Source of the DNA: Roseomonas fluvialis
GTDB lineage: Bacteria > Pseudomonadota > Alphaproteobacteria > Acetobacterales > Acetobacteraceae
DNA length: 64,000 nucleotides
Assembly: GCF_022846615.1 (NCBI RefSeq)
Contig: NZ_AP025637.1
Location: 2,257,001-2,321,000, forward strand
Reading direction: 5' to 3'
The notes beneath the pieces are model-generated. The model worked only from the letters and a program-made list of their open reading frames with translations. It did not search any database and had not been told where the DNA came from. Both the position numbers and the translations under genes were made by a program. Positions 41,211-49,329 of the stretch are shown here, piece after piece; within the stretch, counting starts at the first letter, position 1; every line of letters starts with the position of its first letter.

Positions 41211-42120
41211 AGGGCAGCATTGAATACAGGATCGGCGAGCGGAAGCGCTTGAGGTTCAGATATTCATGCACCGCCGTCGCATTCTGCCCGAGCAGGCGCG
41301 TGCGGATCTCCGACCGGGAATAGAAGGGCGCATCGACCAGCGTGCGCGTGGCGGTCGCCTGGCCGCCCTCCGCGCGCGTCGGGCGCGGCAGGCGCCATAG
41401 CGTTTGCGTCATGCTGGCCGGCGGTGGCGGTTCGAAATCCTCGACGCTGCCGTCGCGGCCGACACGCAGCGCCAGGGATTGCGACGTGCCGTCGCGACGC
41501 GTGGCGTTGTAGAGCACCGCCGTTGCGTCGGGCATCGGCGCGCGGCACCAGTCCCACTCCGCGAAGTCGTCCTCGAGCGGTGCGGTCCCGCTGTTGGTGT
41601 CGAAATAGGCCGGGCCTGACCAGGTTAGTGACGGGTGCGCAAGCGTCACCTCCACCCGCGCGCGCGCCGCGATCGGCTGCCAACGGTGCCGGCCGGCGCC
41701 GTCCAGCACGAAGGCGCGGTCCGACACCGCATCGGGCAGCACCCGCACCTGGCCCGCCAAGCGCGAAGGGATCGGCGCCGTCACTTCCTCGATGTCGATG
41801 GTCAGCGCCGTGCCGTCCCAGCGCAGCGCCGACGGGCCGATCGCCAACGTATCCGCGTCGCGCGTCAGGGCCGAGGCGCGCCGGTCCGTCATCGCCCAGC
41901 GCTTCGGCGTGCCATACAGTGCGACATTCACGCAGCAATGCTCAGCGGGATCGACCTCGCCGCGGCGATGCGCCCAGGCATACCAGGGCGAGAAGACCGT
42001 GCCGATGAAGGCGATGATGGTGATGCCATGCGCGCCATCATCCGACAGCGCGTCGACATACCACCACCGATACCCGCGCGAGGAGACGGGCCGGTCGAAG
42101 GACCAGGGACGATCGCTCAC
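41185..42120 (-). CDS. crtC: Carotenoid 1,2-hydratase (hydroxyneurosporene synthase)
   Basis: This 311-residue protein hydrates the C1,2 double bond of neurosporene or lycopene, the entry to spheroidene and spirilloxanthin. Family signatures are RGYRWWYVDALSDDGAHGITIIAFIGTVFSPWYAW near the N-terminus, AEHCCVNVALYG, and YFDTNSGTAPLEDDFAEWDWCRA near residue 180. It begins at GTG (42120), overlapping the stop of the upstream GMC gene as GTGA. The downstream end overlaps the opposing ATP-grasp gene. With CrtF and CrtD it completes the methoxy-carotenoid pathway. Confidence 0.93.
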   Translation of the reverse strand: MSDRPWSFDRPVSSRGYRWWYVDALSDDGAHGITIIAFIGTVFSPWYAWAHRRGEVDPAEHCCVNVALYGTPKRWAMTDRRASALTRDADTLAIGPSALRWDGTALTIDIEEVTAPIPSRLAGQVRVLPDAVSDRAFVLDGAGRHRWQPIAARARVEVTLAHPSLTWSGPAYFDTNSGTAPLEDDFAEWDWCRAPMPDATAVLYNATRRDGTSQSLALRVGRDGSVEDFEPPPPASMTQTLWRLPRPTRAEGGQATATRTLVDAPFYSRSEIRTRLLGQNATAVHEYLNLKRFRSPILYSMLPFRVPRTLR

Positions 42121-43760
42121 GCCGCCTCCGCCGCGGGCAGGGCCGCACGACCACGAATGAAGTCGGACGCCTTCTCGGCGATCATCATCGTGGTCGCGTA
42201 GGTGTTCGCGGATGGCATGGACGGCATGATCGACGCATCGACAACGCGCAGCGCCTCGAGCCCATGAACCTGCAGCCGGTCGTTCACAACGGACGTCTTG
42301 TCTGTCTCCGGCCCCATGCGGCAGGTGCCGATCAGGTGATACGTCGTCGTCCCGTTGCGGTAGGCGAAGTCGAGCAGTTCGTCGTCCGTCTGCGCATCTG
42401 GGCCCGGCAGGACCTCGCCTTCCAGCAGGCGCATCATCTGCGGCGTCTGCAGCAGGCGGCGCATCAAGCGCATGCCGCCCAGGTGGACGCGCCGGTCGTT
42501 CTCGTCGCTCAGGTAGTTGGGCTGGATGTCCGGGTCCTCGAAGACGTCGGCGGATTTCGAGCGCACCCAGCCGATGCTCTCGGGCCGGTGCTGCCAGGTG
42601 CCCGCCGAGCAGCCAGGATAGTCGTCGAGCACGTAGGTCTTGCCCGCGGCATAGGACCCCGGGGTGAAGACCCCCTGCAAGTCGGGTTCGTCCAGACCCT
42701 CGAAGGATTTCCAGAACAGGTGCACATGCGATGGCGAGGTGGCGAGGATGTTCGGTTTGCCCATCGCCCAGCGCGCCACCTGCTTCACCAGCTTGAAGCC
42801 GCGCGCGAGTTCGTTGAGCGTTTCCACGCCGGGCTTGGCACGCATCACGAAGCGGGATGCGTAGTGATCGCGGAAATTCTCGCCCACCGGCAATTCATGG
42901 AAGACCGGTACGTTGATGCGCGCGAGGGTCGAAGCGGGGCCGATGCCCGAGACCTGCAGCAGCCGCGCGGTATTGGCCGTGCCCGCGGAGACGATCACTT
43001 CGCGCCGCGCGCGCACCTCGACCGGCGTGCCGCCGCGCTCGGTCAGGTAGCGCACGCCGACCGCGCGGCGGCCTTCAAAGACGATGCCGCAGGCGCGCGC
43101 ATTGGTGCGCACCTCGAGCTCCTGGCGCGCCATTGCCGGATGCAGGAAGGCGCGCGCGGCCGAGACACGCCAGCCATTCTGGATCAGCCGCTGGTAGTAG
43201 CCCACGCCGGCCTGGTCGCCGCTGTTGTAGTCCGGCGCGCGCGGCACGCCGGCGGCGATGCAGCCTTCGATGAAGGCCTCGCTGAGCGGGTGGAACCAGT
43301 CCATGTCGGTGACCGGCAGCGCGCCGCCGCGCCCGCGGCGATCCTCGCGGCCATGGCCGACACGCTTTTCGGTGCGCATGTAGTAGGGCAGGCAATCCGC
43401 ATAGCCCCAGCCGCGATTGCCGCGCTGTGCCCAGGCATTCAGGTCGTTCGGTTGGCCGCGGTTGTAGATCAGGCCGTTCACCGATGACGACCCGCCAAGG
43501 GTGCGTCCCTGCGTCGTCGCGATGCCGCGACCGCCGGTGCGTTCGGTGGGCGTGGTCTTGAACTGCCAGGTGACGGACGGGTCCACCAGCGTCTTGATGA
43601 AGCCTGCGGGCAGGTGGATGAAGAAGTTGCGGTCCGGCGGGCCGGCCTCGAGCACGCAGACCGTGACGCCGGGGTCCTCGGTCAGCCGCGCGGCCAGGAT
43701 GGACCCCGCGGCGCCGGCGCCGACGATGACGTAGTCGAAGGTGTCGGGCGTGCTGGCCAT
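42117..43760 (-). CDS. GMC-family FAD-dependent oxidoreductase coupled to crtC
   Basis: This 547-residue flavoprotein belongs to the glucose-methanol-choline oxidoreductase family and most resembles choline dehydrogenase-like alcohol dehydrogenases. The FAD-binding motif is YVIVGAGAAGSILAARL at the N-terminus, GMC signature 1 lies in GRTLGGSSSVNGLIYNRGQ, signature 2 in VSAGTANTARLLQVSGIGP, and the C-terminal active-site region is GTTTYHLIGTCRMG followed by SANTYATTMMIAEKAS. The ATG at 43760 matches the family start; the frame continues upstream without similarity. Its stop overlaps the crtC GTG start, so the two are probably translated together. The substrate could be a carotenoid-derived alcohol, but many GMC enzymes act on unrelated alcohols. 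Confidence 0.88.
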   Translation of the reverse strand: MASTPDTFDYVIVGAGAAGSILAARLTEDPGVTVCVLEAGPPDRNFFIHLPAGFIKTLVDPSVTWQFKTTPTERTGGRGIATTQGRTLGGSSSVNGLIYNRGQPNDLNAWAQRGNRGWGYADCLPYYMRTEKRVGHGREDRRGRGGALPVTDMDWFHPLSEAFIEGCIAAGVPRAPDYNSGDQAGVGYYQRLIQNGWRVSAARAFLHPAMARQELEVRTNARACGIVFEGRRAVGVRYLTERGGTPVEVRARREVIVSAGTANTARLLQVSGIGPASTLARINVPVFHELPVGENFRDHYASRFVMRAKPGVETLNELARGFKLVKQVARWAMGKPNILATSPSHVHLFWKSFEGLDEPDLQGVFTPGSYAAGKTYVLDDYPGCSAGTWQHRPESIGWVRSKSADVFEDPDIQPNYLSDENDRRVHLGGMRLMRRLLQTPQMMRLLEGEVLPGPDAQTDDELLDFAYRNGTTTYHLIGTCRMGPETDKTSVVNDRLQVHGLEALRVVDASIMPSMPSANTYATTMMIAEKASDFIRGRAALPAAEAA

Positions 43761-43860
43761 GGCGGGCGGTCGGCTCCCTGGGGTTTCCGTTCCGGGCAGC
43801 CTAGGCGGGCGCGCCGTGTCCCGCCAGACTGCGCGCCGATTGTCCCGTTGGAGGAACCGC

Positions 43861-44577
43861 ATGTCCAAGACCGCCCTGGTTGTTTCCGCCCATTCCGCCG
43901 ATTTCGTCTGGCGTGCCGGCGGTGCCATCGCGCTGCATGCCGCGAAGGGCTGGAAGGTCACGGTGGTCTGCCTGTCCTATGGCGAGCGGGGCGAATCCGC
44001 GAAGCTCTGGCGCGTGCCGGGCATGACGCTCGAGCGCGTGAAGGCCGAGCGCGAGGCCGAGGCGAAGAAGGCTGCGGAGGTGCTGGGCGTCCACGACATC
44101 CAGTTCTGGGACCTGGGCGATTATCCGATCACCCTGACCAACGATTCGCTGTTCCGCCTGGTGGATGTGTATCGCGACATCCACCCCGCCTTCGTGCTGA
44201 CCCACAGCAAGGAGGACATCTACAACCGCGACCACCCGGCGGTGACTGACTTCGCGCAGCATGCGCGCATCACCGCCCAGGCACATGGGCACAACCCGGG
44301 GCAGAAGGTGCTCGGCGCGCCGCCGGTCTTCCTGTTCGAACCCCACCAGCCCGAGCAATGCGGCTGGAAGCCCGACGTGCTGCTGGATATCGGCAGCGCC
44401 TGGCCGCAGAAGCGCGCCGCCATCGAATGCATGGCCGGGCAGGAGCACCTGTGGGAGTACTACACCCGCGTCGCCCAGCAGCGCGGTGCGCAGGCGGCGC
44501 GCAATTCCGACAAGTCGATTACCTGGGGCGAGGGCTACCAGTCCGTCTTCCCGCATGTGGTGGAGAGCCTGGCGTGA
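43861..44577 (+). CDS. galB: PIG-L family 4-oxalomesaconate hydratase-like protein
   Basis: This 238-residue protein resembles GalB, the zinc-dependent PIG-L-type 4-oxalomesaconate hydratase of gallate catabolism in Pseudomonas. Shared segments are VVSAHSADFVWRAGGAIALHA at the start, VVCLSYGERGESAKLW, and the C-terminal FEPHQPEQCGW and CMAGQEHLWEYYTRVA. The HSAD and HPA segments supply likely metal ligands. ATG at 43861 follows GGAGGAACCGC. It is divergent from the GMC gene across 100 bases and overlaps the next gene as GTGA. The gal assignment is by similarity; no ring-cleavage dioxygenase is in the window. Confidence 0.8.
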   Translation: MSKTALVVSAHSADFVWRAGGAIALHAAKGWKVTVVCLSYGERGESAKLWRVPGMTLERVKAEREAEAKKAAEVLGVHDIQFWDLGDYPITLTNDSLFRLVDVYRDIHPAFVLTHSKEDIYNRDHPAVTDFAQHARITAQAHGHNPGQKVLGAPPVFLFEPHQPEQCGWKPDVLLDIGSAWPQKRAAIECMAGQEHLWEYYTRVAQQRGAQAARNSDKSITWGEGYQSVFPHVVESLA

Positions 44578-45410
44578 GCTTCGCCGCACCGCCGCGCCGC
44601 GCCGGCTGGATCGAGCGCCCCGACGCGCGCATCCGCTACGAAGCGACCGGGCAGGGGCCGGCCATCGTCTTCGCGCATGGCCTGGGCGGCTGCCTGTTCT
44701 CCTGGTGGCAGCAGGTCGCGCATTTCGCGACGCGCTACACCTGCGTGGCGTTTTCGCATCGTGGCTTCTTCCCCTCGACCGCGCCGGCAGACGGCCCCGA
44801 TCCGGCGCAGTATGCGGGCGACGTGGCGGCGCTGGTGGATGAACTCGACCTCGGTGACATCCGGATGGTGTGCCAGTCGATGGGCGGCTGGTCGGGCGTG
44901 GAATACGCGCTCATGCGACCGGGGCGTGTGAAGGCCCTGGTGCTGGCGGCCACGACCGGGTCGCTCGACCCGCGACAGATGCGCGAGCCGGAGCGATCCC
45001 GCCTGTCCGCCTGGAGCAAGTCCAGCGCCGAGGCGCGGAGCGACCTGCTGGCGCGCAACATCCTGCCCGCCTCGGGGGCGCGTATGGCGGAGGAGCAGCC
45101 GGCGCTGGCGCAGATCTACCAGCACATCTACGGCCTGACCCAGGGCTTCGACCGCGAGGCGCTGCGCACCAGGCTGCATGCCGCGCGTAACCGCGCGCCT
45201 GCCGCGTTTGCCGCGGCCCAGACGCCGGTGCTGTTCGTCCCATCCGAGGAGGATGTCGTGATCCCGCCCTTCGCGCCGGCCGGCATGGCCCCCGACATTC
45301 CCGGCGCGCGCGTATCGCCCCTGCCCGAAGCCGGCCATTCCGGCCATTTCGAACACGCCGCCGCCTTCAACGCGAAGGTCGAGGCCTTCTTCGCCGAGAT
45401 CGCCGCATGA
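44574..45410 (+). CDS. Alpha/beta hydrolase (enol-lactonase-like)
   Basis: This 278-residue alpha/beta-fold hydrolase resembles 3-oxoadipate enol-lactonases and meta-cleavage hydrolases. The oxyanion segment is VFAHGLGGCLFSWW, the nucleophile elbow is CQSMGG, in which cysteine replaces the first glycine of GxSxG, and the histidine is probably in EAGHSGHFEHA near the C-terminus. The aspartate may be in VPSEEDVVIPP. It starts with GTG overlapping the galB-like stop, and its stop overlaps the next ATG. Operon context suggests a step in breakdown of an aromatic or dicarboxylic acid. Confidence 0.78.
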   Translation: MSFAAPPRRAGWIERPDARIRYEATGQGPAIVFAHGLGGCLFSWWQQVAHFATRYTCVAFSHRGFFPSTAPADGPDPAQYAGDVAALVDELDLGDIRMVCQSMGGWSGVEYALMRPGRVKALVLAATTGSLDPRQMREPERSRLSAWSKSSAEARSDLLARNILPASGARMAEEQPALAQIYQHIYGLTQGFDREALRTRLHAARNRAPAAFAAAQTPVLFVPSEEDVVIPPFAPAGMAPDIPGARVSPLPEAGHSGHFEHAAAFNAKVEAFFAEIAA

Positions 45411-46213
45411 ACCAGCGTGTCTTGAGCGCCGCGCTCGGCGACTACCCGCATACCGCCGCGCTACCGGAGTCCACGCTGCTGCGTCTCGACCGCGTGACGG
45501 TGAAGCCGATCAGCCGCGCCTTCGCGCCCATGGTGCGCGAGGCGCGCTACGACGTCTCCGAGATGGCGATCGCAACCCTGCTCATGGCCAAGGCCGCGGG
45601 CATCCCGGTCACGCTGTTGCCGGTGGTGATGGCGGCGCGCTTCCAGGAAGGCGCATTGTTGTGCCGTGCCGACAGCGCCATCCATGGCCCGGCCGACCTG
45701 GCTGGCAAGCGCGTGGGCGTGCGTGCCTATAGCCAGACCACGGGGATGTGGCTGCGCGGCGTGCTGGCGCATGCGCATGGCGTCGCGCCAAAATCGATCG
45801 CCTGGACGACCTTCGAGGACGCGCATGTGCCGGGCTTCACCGACCCGCCCTTCGCGAAGCGCGCATCGGGCGGCGCAGACATGACGGCGATGCTCCGGGA
45901 TGGCGACCTGGACGCCGCGATCTTCGGTGCCGAACTGCCGCCGGGCCATGACTTCCGCCCGGTGTTTCCGGACGTCGCCGCGGCTGGGCGAGACTTCCAG
46001 GCGCGCTACGGCTTCGTGCCGGTGAACCACCTGGTGGTGGTGCGCACCGAGGTCGCGGAGGACGCCGCTGTGGTCGCGGAACTGCTGCGAATCTTCGGGC
46101 CGGCCACCACGACGCGCGAGGCGCTGGCGCCGGCCATCGACCTGGCCTCGCGTTGGTGTGCAGCACAGGGGCTGATCGCGAGACCGCTGACGCTGGAGCA
46201 GGTCTGGTCCTAG
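45407..46213 (+). CDS. 4,5-dihydroxyphthalate decarboxylase-like / ABC substrate-binding-like protein
   Basis: This 268-residue protein has the type-2 periplasmic-binding-protein fold used by the 4,5-dihydroxyphthalate decarboxylase family. Matching segments are EARYDVSEMAIATLLMAKAAG, then IPVTLLPVVMAARFQEGALLC, and LAGKRVGVRAYSQTTGMWLRG. There is no signal peptide, which favours a cytoplasmic enzyme over a transport receptor. It ends the three-gene operon with the galB-like and hydrolase genes, consistent with decarboxylation in an aromatic acid pathway. The exact substrate cannot be read from sequence. Confidence 0.7.
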   Translation: MNQRVLSAALGDYPHTAALPESTLLRLDRVTVKPISRAFAPMVREARYDVSEMAIATLLMAKAAGIPVTLLPVVMAARFQEGALLCRADSAIHGPADLAGKRVGVRAYSQTTGMWLRGVLAHAHGVAPKSIAWTTFEDAHVPGFTDPPFAKRASGGADMTAMLRDGDLDAAIFGAELPPGHDFRPVFPDVAAAGRDFQARYGFVPVNHLVVVRTEVAEDAAVVAELLRIFGPATTTREALAPAIDLASRWCAAQGLIARPLTLEQVWS

Positions 46214-46625
46214 GCTCCCTTAAGGGTCCGGAGCGTCAGAAGGAACCCGTGCGCGGCCTCACCCGTTGGCGCCCGAACCATGCACGCCGGGCTGGTGGCG
46301 CCGCAGCTACAGGGTGAAGTGTTGCGCCTGCGTCGCACACCATTGTTCGGAGCCGCGCGGCGTTCCGCCGCTCCCATATGCCCAGGCAGCACACGCTGGT
46401 TCCCTCGTCTCGACAGAAGGCGCAACCACCGAACGCATCGGTCGCTCCGCTCCGCGATCCAACTCGACGCAGCCAGGGCTGCGACACCAGATCCTGCGAA
46501 GCGACTCACACGGCGGTGAAGCCACCCAAGGAGAAGCCTCCTGGCCGGAATGCGTGGACAAGGAATAGCGCGTTCATGGTGCGTCCCGCAGGTCGCCGGA
46601 GCGCGCGGTCTTCAAACGCAAGGGA
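46214..46625. other. 412-base region without a supported gene
   Basis: This is the only stretch above 300 bases with no recognisable gene. Base composition is slightly less GC-rich than its flanks. Open frames of 80-100 codons occur on both strands (46266-46568 rightward, 46307-46561 leftward), rich in cysteine, tryptophan, arginine and serine and without recognisable similarity; this looks like non-coding DNA. No tRNA, T-tract terminator, inverted-repeat ends or transposase remnant was seen. The gap separates the convergent ends of the aromatic operon and the deacylase gene. Confidence 0.5.
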
Positions 46626-48332
46626 TCAAGCGCGCTGCGGCCCGCGCACCAGGCGACCGGGCAGCGCGCCGGTCGGCGTGCCCTCGCGATAGGTGACCCC
46701 ACCCGACAGCACGGTCGCGACATAGCCCTCCGCTTCCTGCACCAGGCGCTTGCCGCCGGCGGGTAGGTCGTAGCGCATCTCGGGTGCGCGCATGCGGAGC
46801 CGGGCGAAATCGATCACGTTCAGGTCGGCCTTGTATCCAGGCGCCACCACCCCGCGATCCGCCAGGCCCATCGCCGCAGCATTGTCCCGGCTGATGCGCT
46901 TCACGGCCTGCTCCACCGCCAGTCGCGGGCCGCGCTGCCGGTCGCGCGCCCAATGCACCAGCATATGCGTCATGCAGGACGCATCGCAGATGTAGCCGAC
47001 ATGCGCCCCGCCATCGCCTAGCCCCATCAGCGTGTGCGGATGGGTCATCATCTCGCGGATCGCCGCCAGGTCGCCATCGGCGTAGTTCAGCAGCGGGCGG
47101 TTCAGGATGGCGCGGCCGTCGCGCTCCAGCATCAGGTCGTAGCACAGCGCCTCGGCCGTGATGCCGCGCGCGGCGGCCATGGCGGCGACGGAGCGTTCGG
47201 GCGGCGGTTCGTAGTCCGGCGGGTCGTTGAGCGGAAAGATCTTGTCCCAAGTGTTCAGACGCGCCTTCAGCGCAGGGTCCTCGGTGGCCTCGGCCAAGAT
47301 CCGCGCGCGGCGTGCCGGGTCGCGCAAGGCGGCGACGCGCGCCGGTAGCGGCAGGTGCGCAACCTCGCGGAAGGATGGCCGCGTGAGGAAGGGGTGCTGC
47401 GACAATTCGAAGCCGAACATAAGCCCGACCGGGCGGCCCATCACTTGGCCGAGCATGGTCACGCCCGAGGCATTCGCCTCGTCCACGCGGTCGAGCAGCC
47501 AGCGCCAGAAGCGCGGCTTCGATTCCCGCTGCAGCAGGGAGAAGGTGAGGGGGCGCCCCGCCACCGCCGCGACACGCTTCAGTCGGGCGAATTCCTCCTC
47601 CGCCGGATCATCGAAATCCGAGATCACCTGCAGCCAGCCGCTGCCATGTGCGCGCAACGCGCCGGCCAGCGCTTCCAGCTCGGCCTCGGGCGCGCCGAGG
47701 GTCGGAATGTGCCGGCCATCCAGCGTGCGATGCGCCAGCGCGCGCGATGTCGAAATGCCGACCGCGCCCGCGGCTAGGCCTTCCGCGGCGAGCCGCGCCA
47801 TCTCCGCGCATTCCGCCGGCGTCGCTTCGGCATGGGCCTCGGCGCGTTCGCCCATCACGTGCACGCGCAGCGGCGCGTGGGTAACCATGGCGGCAATGTC
47901 GGTGTCGAAGCGGCGGCGGGACAGGAAATCCATGTAGTCGGGGAAGGATTCCCAGGCCCAAGGCAGGCCCTCGGTCAGCACGACTTCGGGCAGGTCCTCG
48001 ACGCCTTCCATCAGCTTGACCAGCGCCTCCCGCTTGTCCGGCCGGCAGGGCGCGAAGCCAACGCCGCAATTGCCGATCAGCGCGGTGGTGACGCCGTTGA
48101 TCGAGGAGGAGACCAGGCGCTCGCTCCAGGTCGCCTGCGCATCGTAATGCGTGTGGATATCGACGAAGCCGGGCGTGACCAACAGGCCCCTCGCATCGAT
48201 CTCCTCCGCGCCGCGATCAGCCACGCGACCAACCGCGACGATGCGTCCACCGGCGACGGCGACATCCGCTTCGAACGGCGCGGCGCCTGTGCCATCCACC
48301 ACCGTGCCGCCACGGATCACCAGGTCATGCAT
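46626..48332 (-). CDS. N-acyl-D-amino-acid deacylase family amidohydrolase
   Basis: This 568-residue metal-dependent amidohydrolase of the D-aminoacylase type begins [26 protein letters not shown]. Metal ligands are expected in [14 protein letters not shown], and [16 protein letters not shown] contains the cysteine that helps bind zinc in D-aminoacylases. [17 protein letters not shown] near residue 440 holds the catalytic aspartate region, and the C-terminal NVIDFARL segment rejoins the beta-sandwich. It is cytoplasmic. Similar proteins are common in Acetobacteraceae. The next gene upstream lies 12 bases away, so the two are probably co-transcribed. Confidence 0.85.
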   Translation of the reverse strand: MHDLVIRGGTVVDGTGAAPFEADVAVAGGRIVAVGRVADRGAEEIDARGLLVTPGFVDIHTHYDAQATWSERLVSSSINGVTTALIGNCGVGFAPCRPDKREALVKLMEGVEDLPEVVLTEGLPWAWESFPDYMDFLSRRRFDTDIAAMVTHAPLRVHVMGERAEAHAEATPAECAEMARLAAEGLAAGAVGISTSRALAHRTLDGRHIPTLGAPEAELEALAGALRAHGSGWLQVISDFDDPAEEEFARLKRVAAVAGRPLTFSLLQRESKPRFWRWLLDRVDEANASGVTMLGQVMGRPVGLMFGFELSQHPFLTRPSFREVAHLPLPARVAALRDPARRARILAEATEDPALKARLNTWDKIFPLNDPPDYEPPPERSVAAMAAARGITAEALCYDLMLERDGRAILNRPLLNYADGDLAAIREMMTHPHTLMGLGDGGAHVGYICDASCMTHMLVHWARDRQRGPRLAVEQAVKRISRDNAAAMGLADRGVVAPGYKADLNVIDFARLRMRAPEMRYDLPAGGKRLVQEAEGYVATVLSGGVTYREGTPTGALPGRLVRGPQRA

Positions 48333-48344
48333 GGCGCTGCTCCT

Positions 48345-49328
48345 TCAGACGGACAGGGCGATCTTGCCGAAATGCAGGTTGGCCTTCATGTGCGCCAGCG
48401 CCTCGACGGCCTGCTCCAACGGGAACACCTTGTCGATCGGCAGGGCGAAGCGGCCCTCCTGCACGGCGTGCCACAGGTCGCGCTTCATGGCGGCGTATTC
48501 GGCGCGGATCTCGTCGCGCGAGCGGGTACGATGCGTGACGCCGATGTAGGAAATGCGCCGGTTGGCATGCAGGTCGAAGTCGAACTCCGCCCGCCCGCCA
48601 CCCAGGCGCCCGACATTGACGATGCGCCCGGTGATGGCGGTGGCGCGCATCGCGGCGTTGATGGTCGCGCCGCTGATCTGGTCCACCACCACATCCACGC
48701 CGCGCCCGCCGGTGGCGCCCAGCACCTGGTCCACCCAGCCGGAATCCTTGGTGTCCACCGCGACATCGGCGCCGAATTCCGCCAGCCGCGCGCGCCGCGC
48801 CGCGTCGGTCGACGTGCCCACCACGACCTTTGCGCCGAGGAACTTCGCGATCTGCATTCCTATCAGCCCGACGCCCGAGGAGGCGCCGAGGATCATCGCG
48901 CTCTCGCCCTTCGCGAAGCGCCCGTTCACCACCAGCGCGTCGTGCATGGTGGCCAACGCCACGGGCAGCGTCGCCGCCTGTTCCCAGGACAGGTTGCGGT
49001 CCGGCACCGGCAGCACGCGGCCGATATCGGCGACGGCATATTCGGCGTAGCCGCCCGCGCCCGAGCAGGTCACGCGGTCGCCCGGCTTCACGCCGGTCAC
49101 GGCGTTGCCCACAGCCGCCACTTCCCCTGCGAAATCCAGCCCCAGGATGGTGCCCGCCCCGCCCATCGCGCCATGCGACCCGCCAGCGGCAACGCCCAGA
49201 TCCGCACGGTTCAGCGTGGCCGCGCGCACGCGCACCAGCACCTCCTCCGGTCCGGGGATCGGGCGCGGTGCCTCCTGTACCTTCACGCCATCTGCCGTCA
49301 CCACCGCCGCGCGCATCATGCCGCTCAT
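48345..49328 (-). CDS. Zinc-type alcohol dehydrogenase/quinone oxidoreductase
   Basis: This 327-residue MDR-superfamily protein resembles NADPH:quinone oxidoreductases. The GroES-like N-terminal domain has VRVRAATLNRADLGVAAG and ILGLDFAGEVAAVG; the cofactor turn is ILGASSGVGLIGMQIAKFLG near residue 145. The catalytic zinc cysteine is absent, typical of the quinone reductase group. The ATG at 49328 is preferred; ATG codons at 49319 and 49316 are alternatives. The binding-protein gene upstream ends one base before this start, so the genes form a leftward operon. Confidence 0.82.
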   Translation of the reverse strand: MSGMMRAAVVTADGVKVQEAPRPIPGPEEVLVRVRAATLNRADLGVAAGGSHGAMGGAGTILGLDFAGEVAAVGNAVTGVKPGDRVTCSGAGGYAEYAVADIGRVLPVPDRNLSWEQAATLPVALATMHDALVVNGRFAKGESAMILGASSGVGLIGMQIAKFLGAKVVVGTSTDAARRARLAEFGADVAVDTKDSGWVDQVLGATGGRGVDVVVDQISGATINAAMRATAITGRIVNVGRLGGGRAEFDFDLHANRRISYIGVTHRTRSRDEIRAEYAAMKRDLWHAVQEGRFALPIDKVFPLEQAVEALAHMKANLHFGKIALSV

Positions 49329-49329
49329 C

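Noticed and set aside
46266..46568. 100-codon gene in the gap after the decarboxylase-like gene
   Set aside because: Cysteine- and tryptophan-rich product, no ribosome-binding site and no similarity that I recognise.
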